From Bradyrhizobium arachidis (GTDB taxonomy: Bacteria; Pseudomonadota; Alphaproteobacteria; Rhizobiales; Xanthobacteraceae): 64,000 bases of DNA. The stretch lies in NCBI RefSeq assembly GCF_015291705.1, contig NZ_CP030050.1:9363001-9427000 (forward strand), read 5' to 3'. Under the pieces are notes generated by a model. It searched no databases and was not told the origin of the DNA. It worked only from the letters and a program-made list of their open reading frames with translations. This document shows, piece by piece, positions 1-6,533 of the stretch; within the stretch, counting starts at the first letter, position 1, and every line of letters begins with the position of its first letter. A program made the position numbers and the translations under genes.

Positions 1-308
1 GCCTGCGCATATTGCACATGGCCCGTGAGCGCGTTGACGACGTCGCCGGTGAGATGGGCGCCGTCGGGCGAGGCGACCGCCGCGCGCTTGTCGCCCCTGA
101 AATAATCGTGAACGACGAACTCGTGCCCGTCATGGGACAGCACGAGATCGAGGCCGGCGCGCTTGAACTCGCCGCTGAAGATCAGATTGGCATCGGGAAC
201 AACCACCGCGCCGTCGGGCACGTGACCATGCGCCTTGGCGATGAACGGCGTGCCGGTAAACGAATCGATATGGAGGTCAGCGGGCGAGCGGGAACCCTGA
301 CCGTCCAT
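1..308 (-). CDS. N-terminus of probable giant secreted adhesin (partial, cut by window edge)
   Basis: The reverse strand reads open from an ATG at 308 to the window edge, about 102 residues, beginning MDGQGSRSPADLHIDSF. The segment with SGEFKRAGLDLVLSHDG, HEFVVHDYF and LTGDVVNALTGHVQYAQA resembles, from memory, the conserved N-terminal module of very large repeat-containing surface proteins (VCBS/cadherin/Ig-like adhesins) in Bradyrhizobium. The frame stays open upstream of the ATG for about 30 codons to a TAG, but without another good start. The divergent neighbour is a LapG-type protease, the enzyme that cleaves LapA-like adhesins near their N-terminus, which fits. No repeats or secretion signal can be seen because the rest lies outside the window. 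Confidence 0.55.
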   Translation of the reverse strand, partial: MDGQGSRSPADLHIDSFTGTPFIAKAHGHVPDGAVVVPDANLIFSGEFKRAGLDLVLSHDGHEFVVHDYFRGDKRAAVASPDGAHLTGDVVNALTGHVQYAQ

Positions 309-960
309 AGAGAGCGCGGCGTCAAATTTGCCAGCGTAGTTCAACCAGGCACCGTAAAAAGGGTTAATATTTATGTAAGTATCGACCGACTAAGCTTGCT
401 TAGCATTACCAAGTCGTTAGCGAAACCATCTATTGCTTGTGTGATTTCGCGTCACTTGGCCATATGAGCCCACGCCGAGCGGTGCCGTCACAGAGTAGCC
501 GAAGTAGTTTTTGAAGCATCCCAAAGTCGAAATAGGCTTATCTGCGTGCATTTCCAGTCATCCGAAGTAATCTATCGTATAGGTGAAACGGCAGATACTT
601 GCGTCATCTTTTCTTCGTGATGCCCCGCAGCATCCTGCGGCAAATACGGGTCTGAATCTGTGACCTAATTAACAGAACCCGTGAAATAGCGGACTGTTAG
701 CCATAGGACCCAGAATCGCTGCCTCACAACTTGCGCCTGCAATTGGTTCCATTTCGCGGCAGCAACCGCTCTCCTAGCCGGCGAATCGTAAAATTTTAAG
801 CAATTTGGGCAGGCCCGTTTCAGCCTGTCCTCCGGTTTTGGGACCCTGGCCGTACCCGTTAAGCAGAACAAAACGGCCCGCCTCGCACTATCTCCGCGAA
901 AGCAACAAAGCCGGCGCGTCGAGGTCGAGGGGACCCGGCGAAGCCGGAAGGGGATGTCAA
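309..960. promoter_or_regulatory. long AT-rich divergent intergenic region
   Basis: About 650 bases between the adhesin and protease genes hold no convincing ORF. The 340-700 part is clearly richer in A+T than the rest of the window. It contains the perfect inverted repeat CTAAGC-TT-GCTTAG (390-403) and a small hairpin CCGCAG-CATC-CTGCGG (625-640). This looks like an extended regulatory region serving both divergent genes, possibly with a long leader. No specific regulator site was recognised. Confidence 0.4.
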
Positions 961-1692
961 ATGGAGACCGCTGCTCGCTCGCGCACCTGGCGCGCAATCC
1001 TTGTCATGTGCGGCTTGATCCTGCTCGGATCGGCGGCCGAGCTTCGCGCCGGCTCGCTGCTGTCGCCCGGCGCGGGCGTCCTCGTGCGAAAATCCGCCGA
1101 GCCGTTCGGTGTGTTCGCCTTCGCGATCTCCGGCGGGAGCCTGCGGGAGAAATGGTCTGCGCTGAAGGCCAGGCTCGACGACGACATGGTGCAGCTCGCG
1201 CTGTGCGACGGCGACCGCGACAATTGTGCTTCGCCCGCGGCCTTGAGGCTGCTCGCCATCGTCGACCAGGCCCGCGCCCGCGACGGCCGCGCCCGGCTGG
1301 GCGAGACCAACCGCGCCATCAACCTTGCCATCCGCCCCGCCGATGACGGCGCCGACGACGTCTGGAGCTCGCCGCTTGCCACCTTCGCGCGCGGCTCCGG
1401 CGATTGCGAGGACTATGCCATCGCCAAGCTCGCCGCGCTGCGCCTTGCCGGCGTTGCCGCCGACGATCTCCGCATCGTCGTGGTGCGCGACGTCAGGGCC
1501 GGCGAAGAGCATGCGGTGGTCGCCGCAAAGCTCGATGGCCACTGGCTGATGCTCGACAATCGCCGCATGGCGATGGTCGAGGATGACGCGGCGCGGAGCT
1601 ACCGGCCGCTGTTCGTGCTCTATCAGACGGCCGTGATGAAATATGTCGACGAGCCGGTGCGGTTCTCGATGATCGCCACCGAGGGGCGCTGA
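961..1692 (+). CDS. LapG-like transglutaminase-fold periplasmic cysteine protease
   Basis: Predicted 243-residue bacterial transglutaminase-like cysteine peptidase (BTLCP, C93 family). Residues about 11-30 form a hydrophobic signal segment. The catalytic triad is visible as C149 in GSGDCEDYA, H184 in EEHAVV and D199 in LMLDNRR. In characterised relatives (Pseudomonas LapG) the enzyme acts in the periplasm and releases a giant adhesin by clipping its N-terminal retention module, under LapD/c-di-GMP control. No LapD-like gene is visible here. The open frame extends upstream to 805, but the ATG at 961 is preferred: it has an AAGGGGA ribosome site just upstream and starts the signal peptide. Its probable substrate is encoded divergently at 1-308. 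Confidence 0.85.
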   Translation: METAARSRTWRAILVMCGLILLGSAAELRAGSLLSPGAGVLVRKSAEPFGVFAFAISGGSLREKWSALKARLDDDMVQLALCDGDRDNCASPAALRLLAIVDQARARDGRARLGETNRAINLAIRPADDGADDVWSSPLATFARGSGDCEDYAIAKLAALRLAGVAADDLRIVVVRDVRAGEEHAVVAAKLDGHWLMLDNRRMAMVEDDAARSYRPLFVLYQTAVMKYVDEPVRFSMIATEGR

Positions 1693-1699
1693 TCTAGGA

Positions 1700-1790
1700 G
1701 CGTGTACTCATAAAGGCGCAGATGTCGTCTTTTGGGGTCTAAGCAGAAATGTTCTGCTTAACCAGAGTATTGCTGTTTTTGACCCAATGT
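1700..1790. repeat. left end of repeat island: 15-bp inverted end plus degenerate REP-like units
   Basis: The 15-mer GCGTGTACTCATAAA at 1700-1714 recurs exactly in inverse orientation at 6420-6434. Both copies are followed inward by a GATGTC..CTT motif. The stretch then contains degenerate REP-like pieces, ending in TGACCCA where the first insertion sequence begins. Confidence 0.6.
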
Positions 1791-1915
1791 ATGGTCCGGC
1801 CGTGGGGTGCAAGAAGATTTCGACGATCCGGTAGATGCGGTCTTGCATCAATGTATCCGGCCTCTGTTTGGAGCGCAGTGCTCCGGGCCATCATGGATAT
1901 CAGCGCGCATGTGAT

Positions 1916-1958
1916 CTGGTTAGCGGACAGGCCTCGACCGGGCCATTTGGGTCACCAG
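1916..1958 (-). ncRNA. candidate bridge-RNA target-binding loop, IS copy 1
   Basis: Read on the minus strand (the transposase strand), the segment can fold with an outer stem CUGGU/ACCAG (1954-1958 with 1916-1920) and an inner stem GGCC/GGCC (1941-1944 with 1930-1933). Between the stems the 5' side carries GACCCA and the 3' side carries UGUCCGCUA. GACCCA equals the left flank of both insertions. TTAGCGGACA, the complement of the 3' side, matches the right flank (TTAGCGGG at copy 1, TTAGCTGACA at copy 2) and the REP-like consensus. This is the geometry of a target-binding loop in IS110/IS1111 bridge RNAs. The full RNA probably spans much of 1787-2222; its ends and donor loop were not resolved. 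Confidence 0.5.
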
Positions 1959-2222
1959 GGTTCACATGTGCCGGGAAGACCGATTCTCCATCGTCGTCTC
2001 ATCCTCTCGCAGACCTCGGCGGGTAAGGGTTGTTACGTCATCGATAGCTCCTCACTTCGCGCTGTTCCTTCGTTCGTGCCTGGCGGCCGTTCCTTCGTCC
2101 CGGCCTGCGCGCGCAGACGCGCCGCGCGCAAGGGGCCGTCAAAGCCGGCCGTCGTGCTGTCCTGACGTCTTGCTCTCCTGCTGCCAGGCTGCGCCTTGAC
2201 GGCCCCGCGCACGGCGCGAGGA

Positions 2223-3287
2223 TCAAGCAGGTCGGGACACCGTCTCCTCCATCTTGACGCACGCGAAGGCGCGTCCCTTGTTGAGGACCGCCCAGGCGAT
2301 CCGGGCGAGCTTGTTGGCGAGCGCAATCGCCAGCACGTTGTGGTGCAATCGCTTCTTGGCGGCTTCGATCCAAGAGTTGAGGCCATAGCGCTCCCAGCAC
2401 TTGACCTTTACCAGAACAACCCACGCGGCTTGCACGAACAGCGCGCGCAGGTAGCGATTACCGCGCCTTGATATACTGCCGAGGATCGTGCGGTCGCCGG
2501 TCGATATCTGCTTCGGAACAAGTCCAAGCCAGGCGCCGAAGTCGCGGCCTTTCGAGAACACGTCTCCGGTGCCGATCGCAGCCACCATTGCGCTCGAGAT
2601 GATTGGGCCAATGCCAGGCACCGTCATCAGTCGCTGGCAGGCCCTATCTTGACGGGCTAGTGTTTCGATCTCGCCAGATAGACCCTCGATACGCTCATCC
2701 AGCCGGCGCCAGTCTTCCGCCAGACCCTCGATGATGGGCAACATGCGAGGCGAGAGCACATCAGTGCGTGTTGCCAAGATACCTGGCAACTCGAACCGCA
2801 GGGAATGCGGGCCTTGCCGCACGGCGATGCCCCGTTCCAGCAGGAACGCACGGATCTGATTGATCGCGCCGGTACGCTGACCGACCAATCGATCGCGGAC
2901 GCGGTGCAGTGCCTGAAGGTCGAGCTGATCGGCGGTCTTGGTCGCGACGAACTTCATGGTCGGGCGTTGGACAGCCTCGGCGATGGCTTCCGCATCTCGG
3001 AAGTCATTCTTCTGTCCCTTCGAATACGGGCGCACGTATTTCGCTGGCATCAGGCGGGCGTCGTGGCCAAGTACTTGGAGTTTGCGGCTGAGATGATGGG
3101 CGCCTACGCAGGCCTCCATACCGATCAAGCACGGCGGCAGGTTGGCGAGCCGCGTTTCCACCTGGCCGCGCGACCACTTCTGCCGCAGCACGATGGCACC
3201 GCGGTGATCCTGACCCACGATGTGGAACGAGTTTTTGCCGATGTCGATGCCGATCACGGCGATCGCCGCGTTGAGTTTCTGAGACAT
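2223..3287 (-). CDS. IS110-family DEDD transposase, copy 1
   Basis: A 354-residue transposase. The N-terminal RuvC-like DEDD domain shows D15 in GIDIGKNSFH, E58 in LIGMEAC, and D95 and D98 in KNDFRDAEAI. The C-terminal Transposase_20 domain shows PGIGPIISSAMVAAIG and FGAWLGLVPKQISTGDR, with S262 the likely nucleophilic serine. The frame is open to 3347, but the ATG at 3287 is preferred: it is preceded by AAGGAG at good spacing and begins the family-typical MSQKLNAAIAVIGIDIG. The other copy is identical, so both are probably intact and recently duplicated. In this family the enzyme works with an element-encoded bridge RNA. Confidence 0.95.
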   Translation of the reverse strand: MSQKLNAAIAVIGIDIGKNSFHIVGQDHRGAIVLRQKWSRGQVETRLANLPPCLIGMEACVGAHHLSRKLQVLGHDARLMPAKYVRPYSKGQKNDFRDAEAIAEAVQRPTMKFVATKTADQLDLQALHRVRDRLVGQRTGAINQIRAFLLERGIAVRQGPHSLRFELPGILATRTDVLSPRMLPIIEGLAEDWRRLDERIEGLSGEIETLARQDRACQRLMTVPGIGPIISSAMVAAIGTGDVFSKGRDFGAWLGLVPKQISTGDRTILGSISRRGNRYLRALFVQAAWVVLVKVKCWERYGLNSWIEAAKKRLHHNVLAIALANKLARIAWAVLNKGRAFACVKMEETVSRPA

Positions 3288-3367
3288 GGCGTGCTCCTTG
3301 TCTTGAGCGCCCCTTGCCAGCTTCTCGTGCTGGCAGGGCCGGAGCACGGCCGGACCATCCCATTAGC

Positions 3368-3422
3368 GGGAGCCGCCAATGCGCAATGGCGGACATTCGC
3401 TCGCATGCCCCATGGAATGGGA
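3368..3422. repeat. REP-like repeat remnant at right flank of IS copy 1
   Basis: The sequence right after the insertion (GGGAGCCGCCAATG, then GGCGGACATTCGC) continues the TTAGCGG half of a REP-like palindrome whose other half (TGCTGTTTTTGACCCA) lies left of the element at 1771-1786. Removing the insertion rebuilds a degenerate repeat unit. Confidence 0.45.
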
Positions 3423-3779
3423 TCAGGAGCGCGAACAATTGAGCCGCGCGAGTGGCCCAGACTTGTAGATGAGGAATAAATCGCCAGTATAGTGAAAATA
3501 TTCTCCAGCAAACTCCTTAGTCGCAAACTTAAGTTGGATCTTGTTATTGCTGGTAATGCGGGGAGCAAGGATTTTCCCGTCGCCGGTCGTTATGGACAGC
3601 TTGTTCTTGTCGCCCAACGTCACGTTCAGATCGATTGGTCTTGGTTGAACGGCTGGATTGGTCATTTCTTGAACGACCTGTCCTTTGCAAGCGAACTGTT
3701 GCTCCGCTGCACCGCCGGGCCTAACCATCGTTGTCAGCAAGATTAGGCTACCCACAGTCAATCGAGTTGCTTGGACCAT
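3423..3779 (-). CDS. small exported protein of unknown function
   Basis: A 118-residue protein with an N-terminal signal segment (MVQATRLTVGSLILLTTM, probable cleavage after GGAA). The mature part QQFACKGQVVQEMTN... ends RLNCSRS and has two cysteines, one near each end, that could form a disulfide. The ATG at 3779 is chosen over the upstream open frame (to 3821) because GGAG precedes it at good spacing and it starts the signal peptide. It lies alone between the two insertion sequences, so its own promoter region may have been altered. No family recognised. Confidence 0.7.
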   Translation of the reverse strand: MVQATRLTVGSLILLTTMVRPGGAAEQQFACKGQVVQEMTNPAVQPRPIDLNVTLGDKNKLSITTGDGKILAPRITSNNKIQLKFATKEFAGEYFHYTGDLFLIYKSGPLARLNCSRS

Positions 3780-3860
3780 GACATTGCTCCAATCCGGTAC
3801 CCACGTCTTCGGTACTCTCACTCGTAGCCACAGATTTGGTCAAGGCGCGCTTCGGTTGGC

Positions 3861-3890
3861 GATGTCCGCGTATGGCCCTTAGCGGACCAA
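3861..3890. repeat. REP-like palindromic repeat
   Basis: GTCCGC (3864-3869) and GCGGAC (3882-3887) are perfect inverted arms around GTATGGCCCTTA. This is the cleanest unit of a repeat family also seen in degenerate form at 1715-1790, 3363-3400, 4344-4406 and 6350-6420. Both insertion sequences interrupt such units. Confidence 0.65.
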
Positions 3891-4058
3891 TCGAGGCAGT
3901 GTGCCCGAAGGCCGCTTTTGACCCGAAGGCGACATCCGAGGAGGTCGCCAGACAATAGCCTTGCTGAGATCACTCTCCTTGACATTTCAGCTTGTCGACG
4001 CTGACGCTGCATTGCTCAGCGATTGTCTCAGCCTTCGCAGCGTTGGAAAGGTATCACC

Positions 4059-4322
4059 ATGAGGAAGACGTTGTTGGCCCTCGCTGCCGTCGCGACTTTG
4101 GTCGTTTCAGCAGCCTCGTCCGCTTATGCTGGTCCGCGCTACGATTACGGCCCCGGCGGCAATCCGTATCCGCGCACTTATCCCGGACCCGGCGGCTATC
4201 CGTACTGGTCGGGCTATGTCGATGCCCCGGTTGGAGAGCCGATCCCGCCTTGCCGCTGGATAACCCAGCGCTTCTGGGACGGGCATGGCTGGCGCGAGCG
4301 CCGCGTGCGCATCTGCGGCTGA
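4059..4322 (+). CDS. small Gly/Pro/Tyr-rich exported protein
   Basis: An 87-residue protein with a clear signal peptide (MRKTLLALAAVATLVVSAAS, cleavage near SAYAG). The mature part is rich in Gly, Pro and Tyr (PRYDYGPGGNPYPRTYPGPGGYPY) and ends with a basic, Cys-containing segment (CRWITQRFWDGHGWRERRVRICG). The ATG at 4059 has GGAAAGG upstream; the longer frame from 4023 lacks this and would bury the signal peptide. Similar small secreted proteins are common in Bradyrhizobium with no known role. It sits between the two insertion sequences. Confidence 0.8.
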   Translation: MRKTLLALAAVATLVVSAASSAYAGPRYDYGPGGNPYPRTYPGPGGYPYWSGYVDAPVGEPIPPCRWITQRFWDGHGWRERRVRICG

Positions 4323-4343
4323 TCAGGTCGCGGCTGTTTCGAT

Positions 4344-4407
4344 TGTCTGTTTTTGGCCCATAGCCGATCTCTTGCGGCGCTCAGGACAACGTCCGCAAGT
4401 GACCCAC
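4344..4407. repeat. degenerate REP-like units, left flank of IS copy 2
   Basis: TTGTCTGTTTTTGGCCCATAG (4344 on) is a degenerate unit, and GTCCGCAAGTGACCCA (4391-4406) is the left half of the unit interrupted by the second insertion sequence. Its right half TTAGCTGACA follows the element at 5984-5993. Confidence 0.5.
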
Positions 4408-4536
4408 ATGTATGGTCCGGCCGTGGGGTGCAAGAAGATTTCGACGATCCGGTAGATGCGGTCTTGCATCAATGTATCCGGCCTCTGTTTGGAGCGCAGT
4501 GCTCCGGGCCATCATGGATATCAGCGCGCATGTGAT

Positions 4537-4579
4537 CTGGTTAGCGGACAGGCCTCGACCGGGCCATTTGGGTCACCAG
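4537..4579 (-). ncRNA. candidate bridge-RNA target-binding loop, IS copy 2
   Basis: Same sequence and predicted fold as 1916-1958: outer stem CUGGU/ACCAG, inner stem GGCC/GGCC, guide strands GACCCA and UGUCCGCUA. The right-hand flank of this copy, TTAGCTGACA, matches the guide complement TTAGCGGACA at 9 of 10 positions. Confidence 0.5.
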
Positions 4580-4843
4580 GGTTCACATGTGCCGGGAAGA
4601 CCGATTCTCCATCGTCGTCTCATCCTCTCGCAGACCTCGGCGGGTAAGGGTTGTTACGTCATCGATAGCTCCTCACTTCGCGCTGTTCCTTCGTTCGTGC
4701 CTGGCGGCCGTTCCTTCGTCCCGGCCTGCGCGCGCAGACGCGCCGCGCGCAAGGGGCCGTCAAAGCCGGCCGTCGTGCTGTCCTGACGTCTTGCTCTCCT
4801 GCTGCCAGGCTGCGCCTTGACGGCCCCGCGCACGGCGCGAGGA

Positions 4844-5908
4844 TCAAGCAGGTCGGGACACCGTCTCCTCCATCTTGACGCACGCGAAGGCGCGTCCCTT
4901 GTTGAGGACCGCCCAGGCGATCCGGGCGAGCTTGTTGGCGAGCGCAATCGCCAGCACGTTGTGGTGCAATCGCTTCTTGGCGGCTTCGATCCAAGAGTTG
5001 AGGCCATAGCGCTCCCAGCACTTGACCTTTACCAGAACAACCCACGCGGCTTGCACGAACAGCGCGCGCAGGTAGCGATTACCGCGCCTTGATATACTGC
5101 CGAGGATCGTGCGGTCGCCGGTCGATATCTGCTTCGGAACAAGTCCAAGCCAGGCGCCGAAGTCGCGGCCTTTCGAGAACACGTCTCCGGTGCCGATCGC
5201 AGCCACCATTGCGCTCGAGATGATTGGGCCAATGCCAGGCACCGTCATCAGTCGCTGGCAGGCCCTATCTTGACGGGCTAGTGTTTCGATCTCGCCAGAT
5301 AGACCCTCGATACGCTCATCCAGCCGGCGCCAGTCTTCCGCCAGACCCTCGATGATGGGCAACATGCGAGGCGAGAGCACATCAGTGCGTGTTGCCAAGA
5401 TACCTGGCAACTCGAACCGCAGGGAATGCGGGCCTTGCCGCACGGCGATGCCCCGTTCCAGCAGGAACGCACGGATCTGATTGATCGCGCCGGTACGCTG
5501 ACCGACCAATCGATCGCGGACGCGGTGCAGTGCCTGAAGGTCGAGCTGATCGGCGGTCTTGGTCGCGACGAACTTCATGGTCGGGCGTTGGACAGCCTCG
5601 GCGATGGCTTCCGCATCTCGGAAGTCATTCTTCTGTCCCTTCGAATACGGGCGCACGTATTTCGCTGGCATCAGGCGGGCGTCGTGGCCAAGTACTTGGA
5701 GTTTGCGGCTGAGATGATGGGCGCCTACGCAGGCCTCCATACCGATCAAGCACGGCGGCAGGTTGGCGAGCCGCGTTTCCACCTGGCCGCGCGACCACTT
5801 CTGCCGCAGCACGATGGCACCGCGGTGATCCTGACCCACGATGTGGAACGAGTTTTTGCCGATGTCGATGCCGATCACGGCGATCGCCGCGTTGAGTTTC
5901 TGAGACAT
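4844..5908 (-). CDS. IS110-family DEDD transposase, copy 2
   Basis: A 354-residue transposase identical to the copy at 2223-3287, with the same start context (AAGGAG before the ATG at 5908) and the same D15, E58, D95, D98 and probable S262 catalytic residues. Identity across both coding and non-coding parts implies recent duplication or gene conversion. Confidence 0.95.
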   Translation of the reverse strand: MSQKLNAAIAVIGIDIGKNSFHIVGQDHRGAIVLRQKWSRGQVETRLANLPPCLIGMEACVGAHHLSRKLQVLGHDARLMPAKYVRPYSKGQKNDFRDAEAIAEAVQRPTMKFVATKTADQLDLQALHRVRDRLVGQRTGAINQIRAFLLERGIAVRQGPHSLRFELPGILATRTDVLSPRMLPIIEGLAEDWRRLDERIEGLSGEIETLARQDRACQRLMTVPGIGPIISSAMVAAIGTGDVFSKGRDFGAWLGLVPKQISTGDRTILGSISRRGNRYLRALFVQAAWVVLVKVKCWERYGLNSWIEAAKKRLHHNVLAIALANKLARIAWAVLNKGRAFACVKMEETVSRPA

Positions 5909-6045
5909 GGCGTGCTCCTTGTCTTGAGCGCCCCTTGCCAGCTTCTCGTGCTGGCAGGGCCGGAGCACGGCCGGACCATCCCATTAGCTGACAACCTCGA
6001 TGACATGTAAATTGGCCTTCTAGGAATTGGCGAGGCAACTGCGCG

Positions 6046-6348
6046 ATGAACACATCCAAGGTTTTATCTGAACGCGAACAGAAGCTATTGATCGCGCTCG
6101 TCAAGATGGTCGATCAGTATTTGGTCGAGCACGGCGACGAGGTAGATAGCCTCGCCATGTCTGCGGGCGAGCATGCAATTGAAGCCCTTGCGACTTTTGG
6201 TTTGATGGAAAACATCAATACTCGCTTCGGACGATGGACAGAAGCGGGCAACAGGTTTCGCGAAGAGTTCAACAGGATTAAAGGATATCGGTCGGTTGAA
6301 AATCCCGGTGGCATTAAGCTGGTCGGCCGGCCAAAGCCTGAAGGCTGA
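6046..6348 (+). CDS. hypothetical small acidic cytoplasmic protein
   Basis: A 100-residue soluble protein, MNTSKVLSEREQKLLIALVKMVDQ..., with no signal peptide or membrane segment and largely helical character. The C-terminus (GYRSVENPGGIKLVGRPKPEG) is basic. The ribosome site is weak (GAGGC upstream). It sits between the second insertion sequence and the right end of the repeat island. No family recognised; codon use looks coding and the frame is closed cleanly. Confidence 0.55.
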   Translation: MNTSKVLSEREQKLLIALVKMVDQYLVEHGDEVDSLAMSAGEHAIEALATFGLMENINTRFGRWTEAGNRFREEFNRIKGYRSVENPGGIKLVGRPKPEG

Positions 6349-6349
6349 C

Positions 6350-6434
6350 CAATCGTCCGCTTGTGGCCCTTCAATGTCTGCTTCTGGGCCGCTGTTGGGG
6401 AATAAGCGGACATCGCGGATTTATGAGTACACGC
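6350..6434. repeat. right end of repeat island: REP-like units and 15-bp inverted end
   Basis: Contains GTCCGCTTGTGGCCC, then GTCTGCTTCTGGGCCG and AAGCGGACATCGCGG, ending in TTTATGAGTACACGC (6420-6434). The last is the exact inverse of GCGTGTACTCATAAA at 1700-1714, so the whole 4.7-kb island is framed by these inverted ends. Confidence 0.6.
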
Positions 6435-6533
6435 CCTCGTGGCCTTGTGGCCAGGACCTCATCCCGCCACAAACCCGTTTCGCCCGCGGTTCCGGGGCGC
6501 TAGCATAGCGCCGTCTATGCGGGGGCGAGTGGA

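Larger units (their letters stand above)
1787..3367 (-). mobile_element. IS110-family insertion sequence, IS1111-type, copy 1
   Basis: A 1,581-base unit identical to 4408-5988. It carries one DEDD transposase gene on the minus strand and a 436-base non-coding tail downstream of that gene (1787-2222). Perfect 14-bp subterminal inverted repeats ATGGTCCGGCCGTG (1791-1804) and CACGGCCGGACCAT (3345-3358) lie a few bases inside the ends. No target duplication is seen. A long 3' non-coding end plus subterminal repeats is the layout of the IS1111 subgroup. Exact ends are uncertain by a few bases because both copies sit in similar target sequence: the shared CCCATTAGC at the right edge may partly be target. 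The left flank is TGACCCA in both copies. Confidence 0.9.
4408..5988 (-). mobile_element. IS110-family insertion sequence, IS1111-type, copy 2
   Basis: Identical to 1787-3367 at a constant offset of 2,621 bases, in the same orientation. The subterminal inverted repeats fall at 4412-4425 and 5966-5979. The left flank is TGACCCAC, one C more than copy 1, and the right flank is TTAGCTGACA. The two copies enclose 1,040 bases with two small genes; being identical direct repeats, they could delete that segment by homologous recombination. Confidence 0.9.

Noticed and set aside
12..467. Plus-strand ORF of 151 codons at the left edge
   Set aside because: It is antisense to the adhesin N-terminus, whose reverse-strand translation looks like real protein. 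The plus frame has no recognisable motif and runs into AT-rich non-coding sequence.
1749..2471. Several plus- and minus-strand ORFs of 60-138 codons in the non-coding tail of the insertion sequence
   Set aside because: They have no motifs, overlap one another in several frames and lie where the family encodes its RNA, not protein.
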